Source: Pseudomonas sp. GV071
Lineage (GTDB): Bacteria; Pseudomonadota; Gammaproteobacteria; Pseudomonadales; Pseudomonadaceae
Length of the DNA: 64,000 nucleotides
Direction: 5' to 3'
Assembly: GCF_003050835.1 (NCBI RefSeq)
Contig: NZ_QAOJ01000004.1
Location: 186,001 to 250,000 of the forward strand
Part shown: piece by piece, positions 35,556-44,755 of the stretch
Layout: every line of letters begins with the position of its first letter
Numbering within the stretch: position 1 is the stretch's first letter
Program-made: the position numbers and the translations under genes
The notes under the pieces: generated by a model
The model's database searches: none
Seen by the model: only the letters and a program-made list of their open reading frames with translations
Told to the model about the DNA's origin: nothing

Positions 35556-36344
35556 TCAGAAATTAACCAAGGTATGCGCCAGATCCGCTGGCAGATACTT
35601 GGCGAAAATCCGTTCCACGGTGCCGTCGGCACGCATTCCATCGACCACGGCCCGCCACTGCGCCTGTTCCTCGATCGTCAGGGACTTTCTCGACATGATC
35701 AGCCCATGGGGCGTGGGCGCGTCGCCGGTTTCCACCACCCGCGTGTGTTGGCGCAGCTCGTCGCTCTGCACCTGGGGATAGTCGAACGGTTCAATGATCA
35801 TGCCCTGGATCTGGTTGGCCATCAGCACGTCATACAGCGGCTCCAGGCGGCTGGCATTGCGCACCCGACGCTGCGTGGTCAGCTCGTCGACCAACTGGTT
35901 GGCCCGCGGGCTGTAGCGAAAACTGCGAATCACGCCCAACTGCAACGCCGGGTTGGCGGCGAAGTCGGCCAGGCTTTGCACCTGGGCATCCTGGCGCACC
36001 AGCAGGTAGAACTGATCGGAGAAATACCAGGCGAAGCTGGCGTAACGGTTGCGCGCTTCATCGGCAATGCCGGACAGGCTGAAGTCCAGCGCGCCCTGCT
36101 CAATCAACTGCCAGATCCGCGCGCGCGGCAGCAGGGTCACAGTGACTTTGCAGCCACTGCGTTTGATCAGCTCTTCGGCGAAATCTTTGTCGATACCTGC
36201 ATCGGTGTCGGCGGAATAAAGCAGACCGTGGTCATGCAAGGCCAAGGTCATGGTGCGGGTGCACGCTATCCCTGGCGCCGCCTGCGCCAGTGTCGAGCCC
36301 GCCCACAGGAGTGCCCCCAGCAAAATAGAAAGAAACGGCCGCAT
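35556..36344 (-). CDS. Periplasmic substrate-binding protein (ABC/type 2 SBP fold) partnered with CHASE-GGDEF
   Basis: A 262-residue protein with a signal peptide (MRPFLSILLGALLWAGSTLAQA) followed by a type 2 periplasmic-binding fold (SBP_bac_3-like: DKDFAEELIKRSGC, LDFSLSGIADEA, FSDQFYLLVR). No transporter permease or ATPase is nearby. The only partner is the CHASE-GGDEF gene, 2 nt downstream on the same strand, so I infer it presents a ligand to the CHASE domain. ATG 36344 is chosen for its signal peptide; ATG 36377 is also possible. Confidence 0.85.
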   Translation of the reverse strand: MRPFLSILLGALLWAGSTLAQAAPGIACTRTMTLALHDHGLLYSADTDAGIDKDFAEELIKRSGCKVTVTLLPRARIWQLIEQGALDFSLSGIADEARNRYASFAWYFSDQFYLLVRQDAQVQSLADFAANPALQLGVIRSFRYSPRANQLVDELTTQRRVRNASRLEPLYDVLMANQIQGMIIEPFDYPQVQSDELRQHTRVVETGDAPTPHGLIMSRKSLTIEEQAQWRAVVDGMRADGTVERIFAKYLPADLAHTLVNF

Positions 36345-36491
36345 AACACCCACTACCCCGGAAACGGACGACACCATGCGCAAGAGATTTCCTACTTATA
36401 CGCCTGCCCAAGCAAAAGAGTAGGTCAGCAACGGTAACTTGCATGGCTTCTAGCCACTACCTTGGGCCCGGTAGTCGTTTTCAGACATGAA

Positions 36492-36512
36492 AACGCCCCT
36501 GAACGGGGCGTT
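36492..36512 (-). terminator. Terminator downstream of the phosphoethanolamine transferase gene
   Basis: AACGCCCC / GGGGCGTT arms with a short loop; on the minus strand the stem is followed by TTTTCATG. Confidence 0.8.
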
Positions 36513-36530
36513 GTAGAGGCCTGACCGGGC

Positions 36531-38264
36531 TTATTTCTGTGCAGTTTCCAGGTCACTGGTCGGTGCTTTGGGCTTGATCAGGCTGAAGTCGATCAGCGAT
36601 TTCTTCGCTCCATAGGGGTCACCAATCATCCGCGGGCGCTCCTTGAACTCGGCGCTGACGATGCTTTTGCTCGCGTCGTATTCATCGAAGCTGAGCCCGG
36701 CGAGATCGGCCCAGGTGTAGATCAACTGCGAGCTGCTGTAAGGCCGTTTGGTATCGGCAATAAAGCTCCACTCATGGCCTTGGCGCCATTTCGGCGAGGC
36801 CCAGACCATAAACGGAATGGTGTACATCGGCGCCGTAGGCTTGGCCTCGTTACGGCCGAGGACGTTGCCGGAGGCCGAGTCGAACACATCTTCGCCGTGG
36901 TCGGAGAGGTACAGCAGGAAGCCGTTGTCGTCCTTCTTGGCGTACTCGTTGATCAGGCTGGACACCACGAAGTCGTTGTACAGCACGGCATTGTCGTAGC
37001 TGTTGTAAGTCGGCAGTTGGTCATCACGCAGGCTGGCAGGCGCACCACTGCGGTCGGTGAACTTGTCGAACTCGGGCGGATAGCGGTACTGGTAGCTCAT
37101 GTGCGTACCGAGCAGATGCACGACGATGAATTTCTTCGGCGCGTCTTCCTGCAGCACTTTGGCGAACGGCGCCAGCACATCGCCGTCGTACTGACGGGCG
37201 TTCTGGTTGCGGTTGTTGTTCAGGTACACCTGCTCATCGGCCTGCTCGGAGAAGGTGGTGAGCATGGTGTTGCGCTTGGTCATGGTCTGCTGGTTGGTGA
37301 TCCAGTAGGTCTTGAACCCGGCTTGTTTCATCACGCTGACAATCGACGGCGTCTTCAGGTACAGGTCGGGGTTTTCTTCGTCGGCGAAGGTCAGCACCTG
37401 CTGCAGGGCTTCGATGGTGTAAGGGCGCGGGGTAACCACGTCGTCGAACACCAGCATGTCCTGGCGCAGCTTGTCGAGATTGGGCGTGGTGTTGCGCGGG
37501 TAACCGTACAGGCTCATGCGCTGACGGTTGGTCGACTCGCCGATCACCAGCACCAGGGTGGCCGGTTGATCACCGAGGCTGCTCTTGAGGTTTTTCAACG
37601 GCGGAATTTTCGCCGCGTCGGTAAGCATGCCCTGCATGTTGTCGAGCTGCTCGCGGTACTGGCGATAGCCCAATACCAACTGCCATGGCACGGCCGGTTC
37701 CAGGCGTGCCTCTACCTTCAACAGGGCATCGCCCATGGTTTTTTCACGCAGGCCCTGGCTGATCAGCGGGTAGCCCAGTGAACACATGAGCATCAGCGCG
37801 GCGGCGGCGAAGGCTGGCTGACGGTTCATCTGCAACGGCCGCACGCGGCGCCACAACAGGTAGGCCACCACGCTATGCAGGGCGAAGGCCGGCAACATCC
37901 ACCAGGCGAAGTATTGGGTCAGGTACTCGCTGCTTTCAGCCATGTTCGATTCGAACATGATGAAAATCACGCTCTGCGAGAACTCTTGGCCGTAAATAAA
38001 GAAGTAACCCAGGCTGACCAGCGAGGCCGCCCACAGCAGCACGCCGATGCTGCCGGCGATGGCGCGGGTTTTAGCCGGGAACATCAACACCGGCACCAAC
38101 CACAGCGCGCTCATCAGAAAGGCTTGGCGAAAACCGGTGAAGCCGGAGGTACCGGTGATTTGAATGAGTAATTGCGGAACGCAGGAGAAAAACCAAAAGA
38201 ACAGAAACAACCAGCCGATGCCAGCCCAGTCGACTCCCCACCCCTTCTCACTTCGTACTTGCAT
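36531..38264 (-). CDS. cptA: Phosphoethanolamine transferase (CptA-like, sulfatase superfamily)
   Basis: A 577-residue membrane enzyme with five predicted N-terminal spans (to about residue 180) and a periplasmic sulfatase-fold domain. The nucleophile Thr is in GESTNRQRMSLYGYPR and the metal site in LYLSDHGED. It transfers phosphoethanolamine from phosphatidylethanolamine to the LPS core or lipid A. CptA is the best fit by the domain ESTNRQRMSLYGY and length, but other EptA/B/C paralogues are possible. ATG 38264 has GGAG at 9-nt spacing; TTG 38282 is rejected. Confidence 0.88.
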   Translation of the reverse strand: MQVRSEKGWGVDWAGIGWLFLFFWFFSCVPQLLIQITGTSGFTGFRQAFLMSALWLVPVLMFPAKTRAIAGSIGVLLWAASLVSLGYFFIYGQEFSQSVIFIMFESNMAESSEYLTQYFAWWMLPAFALHSVVAYLLWRRVRPLQMNRQPAFAAAALMLMCSLGYPLISQGLREKTMGDALLKVEARLEPAVPWQLVLGYRQYREQLDNMQGMLTDAAKIPPLKNLKSSLGDQPATLVLVIGESTNRQRMSLYGYPRNTTPNLDKLRQDMLVFDDVVTPRPYTIEALQQVLTFADEENPDLYLKTPSIVSVMKQAGFKTYWITNQQTMTKRNTMLTTFSEQADEQVYLNNNRNQNARQYDGDVLAPFAKVLQEDAPKKFIVVHLLGTHMSYQYRYPPEFDKFTDRSGAPASLRDDQLPTYNSYDNAVLYNDFVVSSLINEYAKKDDNGFLLYLSDHGEDVFDSASGNVLGRNEAKPTAPMYTIPFMVWASPKWRQGHEWSFIADTKRPYSSSQLIYTWADLAGLSFDEYDASKSIVSAEFKERPRMIGDPYGAKKSLIDFSLIKPKAPTSDLETAQK

Positions 38265-38422
38265 ACCGCATTGCTCCGCCAATGAACGGGTTTCCGGAGG
38301 CGCGGCAATCGATAAACAACCCCGCGCCGGATCGTTAGGCCATGAACCCTACGGGGCGCGGTGTGAAAATTATGTCGGTTGAGGATGAAGCGCAGGGCGG
38401 CGAGCCGTTACGGACAGCCGCC

Positions 38423-41026
38423 CTACATCAGCCAGCCCAGGGATTTGGCACGTGCCACAGCCTGGGTGCGGCGCTCGACGCCAAGTTTGACGTTGATCCG
38501 CCGCGCGTGGGTTTTCACCGTGTGCAGGGAAATATGCAGCCGGTCGGCGATCTGCAAGTTGGAATAACCCTGGGCAATCTGCTCCAGCACCATCTTCTCC
38601 CGCGCGCTCAGCGGTGAGCTTTCCGGGCTGGGCTGAATACCGGCGCCGGCCTGGTTGAGCAACAGGCGCAGTTCCAGCGGCTCGGCCAGTTGCGGCAAGA
38701 CCTGCTCCAGCCACGGGCCGAACTGTGCGTGCAGGGTTTGCAGTTCGGGGCTGACCCCTTGTTGCTGGGCAGTTTCCAGGGCCAGACGCAGCATCGCTTC
38801 GGCCGGTTTTTCCTGGCCGTTGGCCAACAGCGCCTGTACCAGACTGAAGCGGCAGCGATTGAGCAAGGCCAGGTAACCACTGCGTTCGCAGTATTCACTG
38901 AGTTGCTGCAAGGCTTCCAGCGCCGGCCCGGCATCACCCAGATGCAGATCAGCCAGCGCCACGTGGTAGCGCAAGCGCGGGAGCAGGTCGTAAAAGCCCG
39001 ACGGCGCCAGCAGGTCGCGCTCGTGGTAGCTGTCCAGCGTGGTTTGCAGGATCACGCGCGCCCGCTGGGCTTCGCCTTGGCGTAACCACAACACCCCTTG
39101 GGCCAGTTGCAGTACACCGCGGTAACGCACTTCGGGCACGTGTTGCCACTGCATCAACCGTTCAGCTTTGCGCAGCAGTTGGAAGGCCAGGGTGAAGTCG
39201 TTGCTCTGCGCAGCCAGCTCGGCGAGCCCCTGATAACCAAAGATCACGTAGGCGTCCTCACAGGCCTCGGCGGCATGCAAGCCGGCGTTGAACGAGGCAT
39301 GCGCCGCCTCGATCTGCCCCTGGCTGGCCAGCAGGCTGCCACGCAGCAGCAGCAAACGCCCCAGCACCGGACCTTGGCGCCCCGCCGCTTGCAGGTGCTG
39401 CAGGCACAGCTCGGCCAACTCCAGCGCGGCGCGGTTGTCTCCGAGGATGGTCAGTTGGTGCACCCGGTCGACGCTGAGCAAGGCCTCGAACAGCACGCTA
39501 CCGTTCAGACGGGCCAGCTTCAGGCCTTCCTGAATATAGTCCTGGGCTTCCTCCAGCAGGCTCTCGGAGAACGCTTGCTGAGCCAGCGCCTGATAGCACA
39601 GCGCGCGCTGCGACCAGGCTTCGTCCGCCAACACCTCAAGGGCTTGCAGCGACTGCTCGCGGGCGCTGCGTTGGCCCCGTTGACGCTGCAACACGCCTTG
39701 AATCGCCTGGTAATGGGCGAGCAGTTGTTGCTGTTGGCGCAGCGACGGTTGCGGAAAAAACCGGCCGAGGTCTTTCAGACATTCATCGACTTCGTCCAGG
39801 CGCGCGCAGATCAGCAGCGCCCAGGCTTGCAAGGTGATCAGCCGCGGCGTGCTGGAATACAGGCTGGCCGGCAGCTCATGACGCCATTGCAGAAACTGCG
39901 CGACGCTCTGGCCCACCAGCAATTGCTCCTGACCAAACCGCTGCAGGTAGTTGGCCGCCACATCGGGCTGGTTGGCGAACAACGCGTGCTCCACCGCCGC
40001 GCGCACATCGCCATGGCTGGCAAACCATTGGCAGGCACGCACATGCGCCTGAGTCGGCGCCGGCACGCTGCAGTGACGTTTGAGCACCGCGGCCACCGGC
40101 CGTGACAGGCGGAACCACTCGCCGCAGCTGTCCATACCGAGGAAAAACATCTGCCGTGCCTGCAGCTCTTCGAACAGCGCAGCACCACCTTCATCCAGTA
40201 CGTGCTCGCACAGCGCCGAGGAAAACTTCGGCATATGCGCCAGCAGCGACAGCGCCCGCAGCAAGGTCGGCGACAGGCCGCTGAGTACTTCGCGGGTTAT
40301 GTATTCGTTGAGCAGCGGCGTGCCGGCGGCCAGGCGCTCGGCGAGGTTTTCTGCCGTGCCCTTGATCAGCAGCAGGCACACGCCCGCCACCCAGCCTTCG
40401 CTGGTGTGTAGCAACTGACCGCGCAACTCCGGCGGCAGGTCGAGGTGATGTTGCTGCAGCAGGCCATCGAGCTCGGGTTCGTCCAAGGCCAGGGCCGGTG
40501 CGTCGAGTTCCAGCAAGTCGCCCTGCAGCATCAGCCGGGGCAGGTTCCAGGCTGGACGCCGGCGGCCACCGATCCACCACCTCAGTGTGTGGGGCGCCTG
40601 CTCCAGCAGGCGGTCGAGGCAGTCGTCGAGTTCGGCGCAGGTTTCGCGCGGGTAGTCATCAAGGACGATCCACAACGGCGTTTCACTACGGCTGAGCAAG
40701 CTGCACAGTTCGTCATAGGTGTCGCCCTCTTCCACCGGGCGACCCAGGGCCTTGGCCAGGCGCTTGAGCAACTCCATCGGGGTCAGGGCGCGACCAAGCA
40801 GGTCCAGCCACACCACCTGGGTGCCGACCGGTGCCTGACGGGCACATTCGTTGAGCAATACGCTCTTGCCAAAGCCGGCTGGCGCGCAGATCAGCGCCAG
40901 GCGACTGTCGCCGGCGAGCAGCGCCTGAACCAGGCGTGGGCGGGGAAAATGGGCGGCCGGTAAACGCGGCAGCGGGCTGTCGGATAAACGCAGGGGACGC
41001 GGTCCAATCGGGTGGACGTTATGCAT
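38423..41026 (-). CDS. MalT-like LuxR-family transcriptional regulator (LAL type)
   Basis: An 867-residue regulator. It has an N-terminal STAND ATPase with Walker A CAPAGFGKSVLL (about 46-57), TPR-like helical repeats in the middle and a C-terminal LuxR HTH (LSAREKMVLEQIAQGYSNLQIADRLHIS). It probably activates the adjacent DUF1329/DUF1302 genes; similar regulators flank that pair in P. putida medium-chain fatty-acid loci. ATG 41026 has AGAGG; the longer frame to 41146 is rejected. The ligand is unknown. Confidence 0.92.
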   Translation of the reverse strand: MHNVHPIGPRPLRLSDSPLPRLPAAHFPRPRLVQALLAGDSRLALICAPAGFGKSVLLNECARQAPVGTQVVWLDLLGRALTPMELLKRLAKALGRPVEEGDTYDELCSLLSRSETPLWIVLDDYPRETCAELDDCLDRLLEQAPHTLRWWIGGRRRPAWNLPRLMLQGDLLELDAPALALDEPELDGLLQQHHLDLPPELRGQLLHTSEGWVAGVCLLLIKGTAENLAERLAAGTPLLNEYITREVLSGLSPTLLRALSLLAHMPKFSSALCEHVLDEGGAALFEELQARQMFFLGMDSCGEWFRLSRPVAAVLKRHCSVPAPTQAHVRACQWFASHGDVRAAVEHALFANQPDVAANYLQRFGQEQLLVGQSVAQFLQWRHELPASLYSSTPRLITLQAWALLICARLDEVDECLKDLGRFFPQPSLRQQQQLLAHYQAIQGVLQRQRGQRSAREQSLQALEVLADEAWSQRALCYQALAQQAFSESLLEEAQDYIQEGLKLARLNGSVLFEALLSVDRVHQLTILGDNRAALELAELCLQHLQAAGRQGPVLGRLLLLRGSLLASQGQIEAAHASFNAGLHAAEACEDAYVIFGYQGLAELAAQSNDFTLAFQLLRKAERLMQWQHVPEVRYRGVLQLAQGVLWLRQGEAQRARVILQTTLDSYHERDLLAPSGFYDLLPRLRYHVALADLHLGDAGPALEALQQLSEYCERSGYLALLNRCRFSLVQALLANGQEKPAEAMLRLALETAQQQGVSPELQTLHAQFGPWLEQVLPQLAEPLELRLLLNQAGAGIQPSPESSPLSAREKMVLEQIAQGYSNLQIADRLHISLHTVKTHARRINVKLGVERRTQAVARAKSLGWLM

Positions 41027-41115
41027 GGTCGATGCCTCTGCTTTTTTGTTTTTATGGGGTAATGCGCTGCGACCGATCTTACCCACGATCCGCTCTGAAT
41101 AGGGCGTCGCAGACG

Positions 41116-41140
41116 AAAAAGGCGACCCGTGGGCCGCCTT
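41116..41140 (-). terminator. Terminator after DUF1329 gene
   Basis: aaggcg-accc / gggc-cgcctt arms with one mismatch. On the minus strand the stem is followed by TTTTTCG. It separates the DUF1302-DUF1329 operon from the regulator gene on the same strand. Confidence 0.75.
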
Positions 41141-41215
41141 ATTCATACACCTTAGCGGTGATCATCAAGCTGTGTGATGGTGGAGCGTGCCAGACACGCC
41201 CCACCTCATCACGGT

Positions 41216-42583
41216 TTAACGAACGCCAGCGTTACGCAGAGCTGCCGGGGTGTAGTCGGTAGCCGAGGTTTTGATGCCGAACTCATACGACTTCTTCTCT
41301 TCGTTCATCATGCCGATGGCCAGGTAGCGGCCAGCGATGATGTCGTAGAGCGCTTCGAAGGCGTAGGCCGGAGCCTGAGCCACGTATTGCTGATAGAGCA
41401 TGGCTTCACCCACGCGCCACAGCTGGCCACGGCCGTCATACATTTCCGAGGCCACGATGACCCAGGAGTCTTCGTCGACGTAGAACTTGCGCTTGGCGTA
41501 GATATTGCGCTCGCCAGACTTCAGCGTGGCTTCCACTTCCCAGACACGGTGCAGCTCGTAACGCGCCAGGTCCTGATTGGTGTGGCCAGTCTTGAGGATG
41601 TCGGAATACTTAACTTCCGGCGATTCCAGCTTGTAGTTGTTGTACGGGATGTACATTTCTTTCTTGCCGATCAACTTCCAGTCGTAACGGTCAGGCGCAC
41701 CGTTGAACATGTCGAAGTTATCCGAGGTCCGCAGACCGTCCGAGGCAGTGCCCGGGCCATCGTAGGAAACCTGCGGAGCACGGCGCACACGGCGCTGACC
41801 GGCGTTGTAGATCCACGCCATACGTGGCTCTTTAACCTGGTCGAGCGACTCGTGTACCAGCAGTACGTTACCGGCCAGACGTGCAGGCGCAGTCACTTGC
41901 TGTTTGAAGAACAACAAGGCGTTGGCGGCCTTATCACTGTCCACACCCGACATGTGTTGCGGGAAGGACACCTCATCGGTGAAGTTCACCAGGGTGTAGC
42001 TACCGTTGGTTTGCGGCGTGGCCTGGGTATAGCTGCGGCGCAGGTTGCCACCGCGATAACGGGTGATGTGGTTCCAGATCACTTCCAGGCCGTTCTGCGG
42101 AATCGGGAACGCGTAGTAACGGCTGTCAGTGAAGTTCTGCAGGCCGTTGCCGCCTTCCACCGTGGTGGTTTTGGCTGCGCTGACTTTAGCTGCATCGTTC
42201 ACTGCATCCGGTACCGACACCGTACGGTGGCTGGTGTACACCGGCAGCTTGTAGGTGTCGGGGTAACGCTTGAGCATTGCCAGTTGGCCAGCCGAGAGCT
42301 TGGCCTTGTATTGGTCGGCGTTGGCAGCGGTGATGGTGAACAGTGGTTTTTCGTTGGCAAACGGGTTGCCGAGGAAGCCGCCGTCGCTGACCGAGGCCGC
42401 GTTCTTCGGCAGACCACCGGTCCAGGCTGGAATGCTGCCATCGGCGTTGCCGGCTTTCTCACCGCCCAGCGGCGTCAGGGTAGTACCGAGCTTGGCCACT
42501 TCGGCAGCCGGTACGGCGGCCAACACGCTGCTGGCAAGCAGCGACAGAGCCAGGGCACCAAACAGATTTTTCGTTGTTTTCAT
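41216..42583 (-). CDS. DUF1329 protein (outer-membrane lipoprotein-sorting-like, exported)
   Basis: A 455-residue protein with a signal peptide (about 1-23: MKTTKNLFGALALSLLASSVLAA) and DUF1329. The fold is LolA/LolB-like by family description, and the domain is seen with DUF1302 porin-like proteins. It is likely periplasmic and involved in moving hydrophobic compounds. It lies 37 bp after DUF1302 on the same strand and is probably cotranscribed. Substrate not known. Confidence 0.9.
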   Translation of the reverse strand: MKTTKNLFGALALSLLASSVLAAVPAAEVAKLGTTLTPLGGEKAGNADGSIPAWTGGLPKNAASVSDGGFLGNPFANEKPLFTITAANADQYKAKLSAGQLAMLKRYPDTYKLPVYTSHRTVSVPDAVNDAAKVSAAKTTTVEGGNGLQNFTDSRYYAFPIPQNGLEVIWNHITRYRGGNLRRSYTQATPQTNGSYTLVNFTDEVSFPQHMSGVDSDKAANALLFFKQQVTAPARLAGNVLLVHESLDQVKEPRMAWIYNAGQRRVRRAPQVSYDGPGTASDGLRTSDNFDMFNGAPDRYDWKLIGKKEMYIPYNNYKLESPEVKYSDILKTGHTNQDLARYELHRVWEVEATLKSGERNIYAKRKFYVDEDSWVIVASEMYDGRGQLWRVGEAMLYQQYVAQAPAYAFEALYDIIAGRYLAIGMMNEEKKSYEFGIKTSATDYTPAALRNAGVR

Positions 42584-42620
42584 TGTTCTTGTAGTCCTCT
42601 GTTATTTCCGCAAGCAGTTC

Positions 42621-44417
42621 TTAGAAGTTCACGCCAACGCTGAGGGCCAGGAAGTCACGGTCGGTGAGTACGTTGTAATCGCCGCCGAAGAAGTTGGTGT
42701 AAGACAGGCTCGCGGTGTAGGTGTTGCGGTACTCGGCATCCAGACCGATGCTCGCGGCCTTGGCGCCTTCGTTGAAGACCGGGCCATAACCATCGACATC
42801 GTGGGACCACGACAGGTTCGGTTTCAGGTTCACCCCGGCGAACGCATCGCTGTAGTCCCAGATGGCGCGGGCACGGTAGCCCCACGAAGTATTGGTGTAG
42901 TAACCGTGACGGCCGCCCTGGGCCATGTTGCCGAAGGTGGAATCGCGGCCATAACGCAGGTCGTCGATGTGTTCCAGGCCACCGATGGAGTTGGCACCTA
43001 CCTCACCAACGATGGTTACCCGATCCGCGCCCATTACCTGGTCGAAGAAGTGGGTGAAGGTGGTTTGCACTTGGGTGACTTCTTTGCGGTTGTAGCCGCG
43101 GTGATCTTCCAAAGCCGTGCCACGAGCAGCCAGAACGCCCCCTAAACCGCCACCCGCAGCACCATAGGCACCAGCCGGGCTGGTAGCTGCCAACGGTGTC
43201 ATATCGTTGGTGTTGATCTGCAGCGGCATGTTCGGCCGGTAGCTGATTTCACCCGACCAGGCGGTACCGGTAGGCAGCGTGGTGGAGAAGCTCAAACCGT
43301 ACAGTTGAATGTCTTCCGGGTACTCGAAGTAGTACTTGCCGCGCCCTAGCAAAATCGGTTGTGCCAAGGCACCACCGGCGGTAGTGAATGCGCGCTGGAT
43401 ATCGTCGGCGCTGCCGTTCTGAATACCCAGGAACGGTGTACGCGAGTGGTAGTTCATGAAGTACGCACCGTACTCGGTCTCGTCACCTTGCCAACGCAGT
43501 GCCGTGCCCCATTGGCCGCCGTCGCGAGCATCACGATCACCGCCACGCGGTACCGCCAGGCCCTGGGAGTTGACGTCCACACCGATACTCGACAACAGCG
43601 CCTTGGTGCCTGGCGAGTTCAGGGTACGAACGGTTGCCGCATCGAGAATACGGTAGTTGGTATCGCAACCTTCCTGCAGCACGTCGGTGCTGGAGAAGAA
43701 GGTGCCGCAGTTATCCACAACCGTCTGGTCCCATTCCAGCTGGTAGAAGGCCTCGGCCGAGAGGTTCTCGGTAAAGCTCTGGGACAGGTAGAACATGTTG
43801 ACCGGAATCAGACCTTCCTTGACCTCCGCGCCTGGACGGCGGAAGGCGGACACGTCGACCGGGTTGATCGAGTTGATGCCGTTCTGGATAAAGGTACTTT
43901 CACCCCAGCTCACTACCTGCTTACCCAGACGCACGCTGCCTGGCTGCTCGGCGATGGCGTAGTTGTGATAGGCGAAGGCATCGAGCAGTTGGTAGCCCGA
44001 AGACTTGGCGCCCATCTTGGCGTGGTCGTCGTCGATGTCGGCGTACTCGCGGCTTTCGTCTTTCAGCTCGAAGTCGTACCAGTACTTGCCGCGCAGGAAG
44101 ATACCGGTGTCGCCGTATTTGAGCTCGAGGTCGTGAATGCCTTTGAAGATTTTCGAGAAGGTCTTGTCCCTTCTGAAATTCATCCGGCCGTCGTCGTTGG
44201 TCTGGGTGAAGGCGTTGCCGCCGTTGGCAACGCCGATGTAATCCTGGTCCGCCTTGGCGGTGGACCAACTGGCCCCCAGGGACAGCGAGGAGTCGAATTG
44301 CCCTTCGATCTCGCCGATGTTGAAACTTACCGCGTTGGCGTGGGTGCAGGTGCCCAGTGCGATCGCGATTGCCAGAGTCTTTGGCTGGAACAGTCCGGGC
44401 CTTTTTGTTGTTGTCAT
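42621..44417 (-). CDS. DUF1302 outer-membrane protein (porin-like)
   Basis: A 598-residue exported protein. The signal peptide (MTTTKRPGLFQPKTLAIAIALGTCTHANA) is followed by a beta-barrel-rich DUF1302 region with alternating aromatic/polar strands (DLELKYGDTGIFLRGKYWYDFE) and a C-terminal Phe (SVGVNF), the outer-membrane insertion signature. It is the first gene of the DUF1302-DUF1329 unit. Probable role: outer-membrane passage of hydrophobic substrates; this is inferred from family context. Confidence 0.9.
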   Translation of the reverse strand: MTTTKRPGLFQPKTLAIAIALGTCTHANAVSFNIGEIEGQFDSSLSLGASWSTAKADQDYIGVANGGNAFTQTNDDGRMNFRRDKTFSKIFKGIHDLELKYGDTGIFLRGKYWYDFELKDESREYADIDDDHAKMGAKSSGYQLLDAFAYHNYAIAEQPGSVRLGKQVVSWGESTFIQNGINSINPVDVSAFRRPGAEVKEGLIPVNMFYLSQSFTENLSAEAFYQLEWDQTVVDNCGTFFSSTDVLQEGCDTNYRILDAATVRTLNSPGTKALLSSIGVDVNSQGLAVPRGGDRDARDGGQWGTALRWQGDETEYGAYFMNYHSRTPFLGIQNGSADDIQRAFTTAGGALAQPILLGRGKYYFEYPEDIQLYGLSFSTTLPTGTAWSGEISYRPNMPLQINTNDMTPLAATSPAGAYGAAGGGLGGVLAARGTALEDHRGYNRKEVTQVQTTFTHFFDQVMGADRVTIVGEVGANSIGGLEHIDDLRYGRDSTFGNMAQGGRHGYYTNTSWGYRARAIWDYSDAFAGVNLKPNLSWSHDVDGYGPVFNEGAKAASIGLDAEYRNTYTASLSYTNFFGGDYNVLTDRDFLALSVGVNF

Positions 44418-44755
44418 GCGGCTCTCCTAGTTGGTGAAACTGTGATGCACCGTACTCAGCGGATGACAGACGGAGTAGCGCACGAAGGATTGATTCTTCA
44501 TGTCGCCCGAAAGGATGAATACCCGCACCATGCGGTCATCACAGGGCACCAACACTGGAGTGAATGGAGGCATATTCGGAAGTACGGGAACTTTTGGTTT
44601 TGTATTACAAAAGCTACAACGCTGAACGACCGTTCCTGAGTGACCGTCGAGTCACTGCAAACTGCCAGACCTATCTGCCACCTGACTTCCAGAAACCGCC
44701 CAATAAAAAAGGCCGACCCCTTTTCGGGATCGACCTTTTGGCCTTGCTGGCGGAA
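44418..44755. other. 338-bp region upstream of DUF1302, with SDR terminator
   Basis: The minus-strand promoter of the DUF1302 operon must lie here, but I cannot pick a clear -35/-10. The right end carries the SDR terminator at 44704-44739. No ORF is supported, and no REP copy is present. Confidence 0.6.
44704..44739 (-). terminator. Terminator of the SDR gene
   Basis: aaaaggccgacccc/ggggatcgacctttt-type arms with a TTTTC loop; the minus strand ends TTTTTTATTG. It lies 17 nt after the SDR stop. Confidence 0.9.

Noticed and set aside
41174..42643. 489-aa plus-strand frame
   Set aside because: Antisense to the DUF1329 gene; shadow.
43359..44639. 426-aa plus-strand frame
   Set aside because: Antisense to the DUF1302 gene; shadow.
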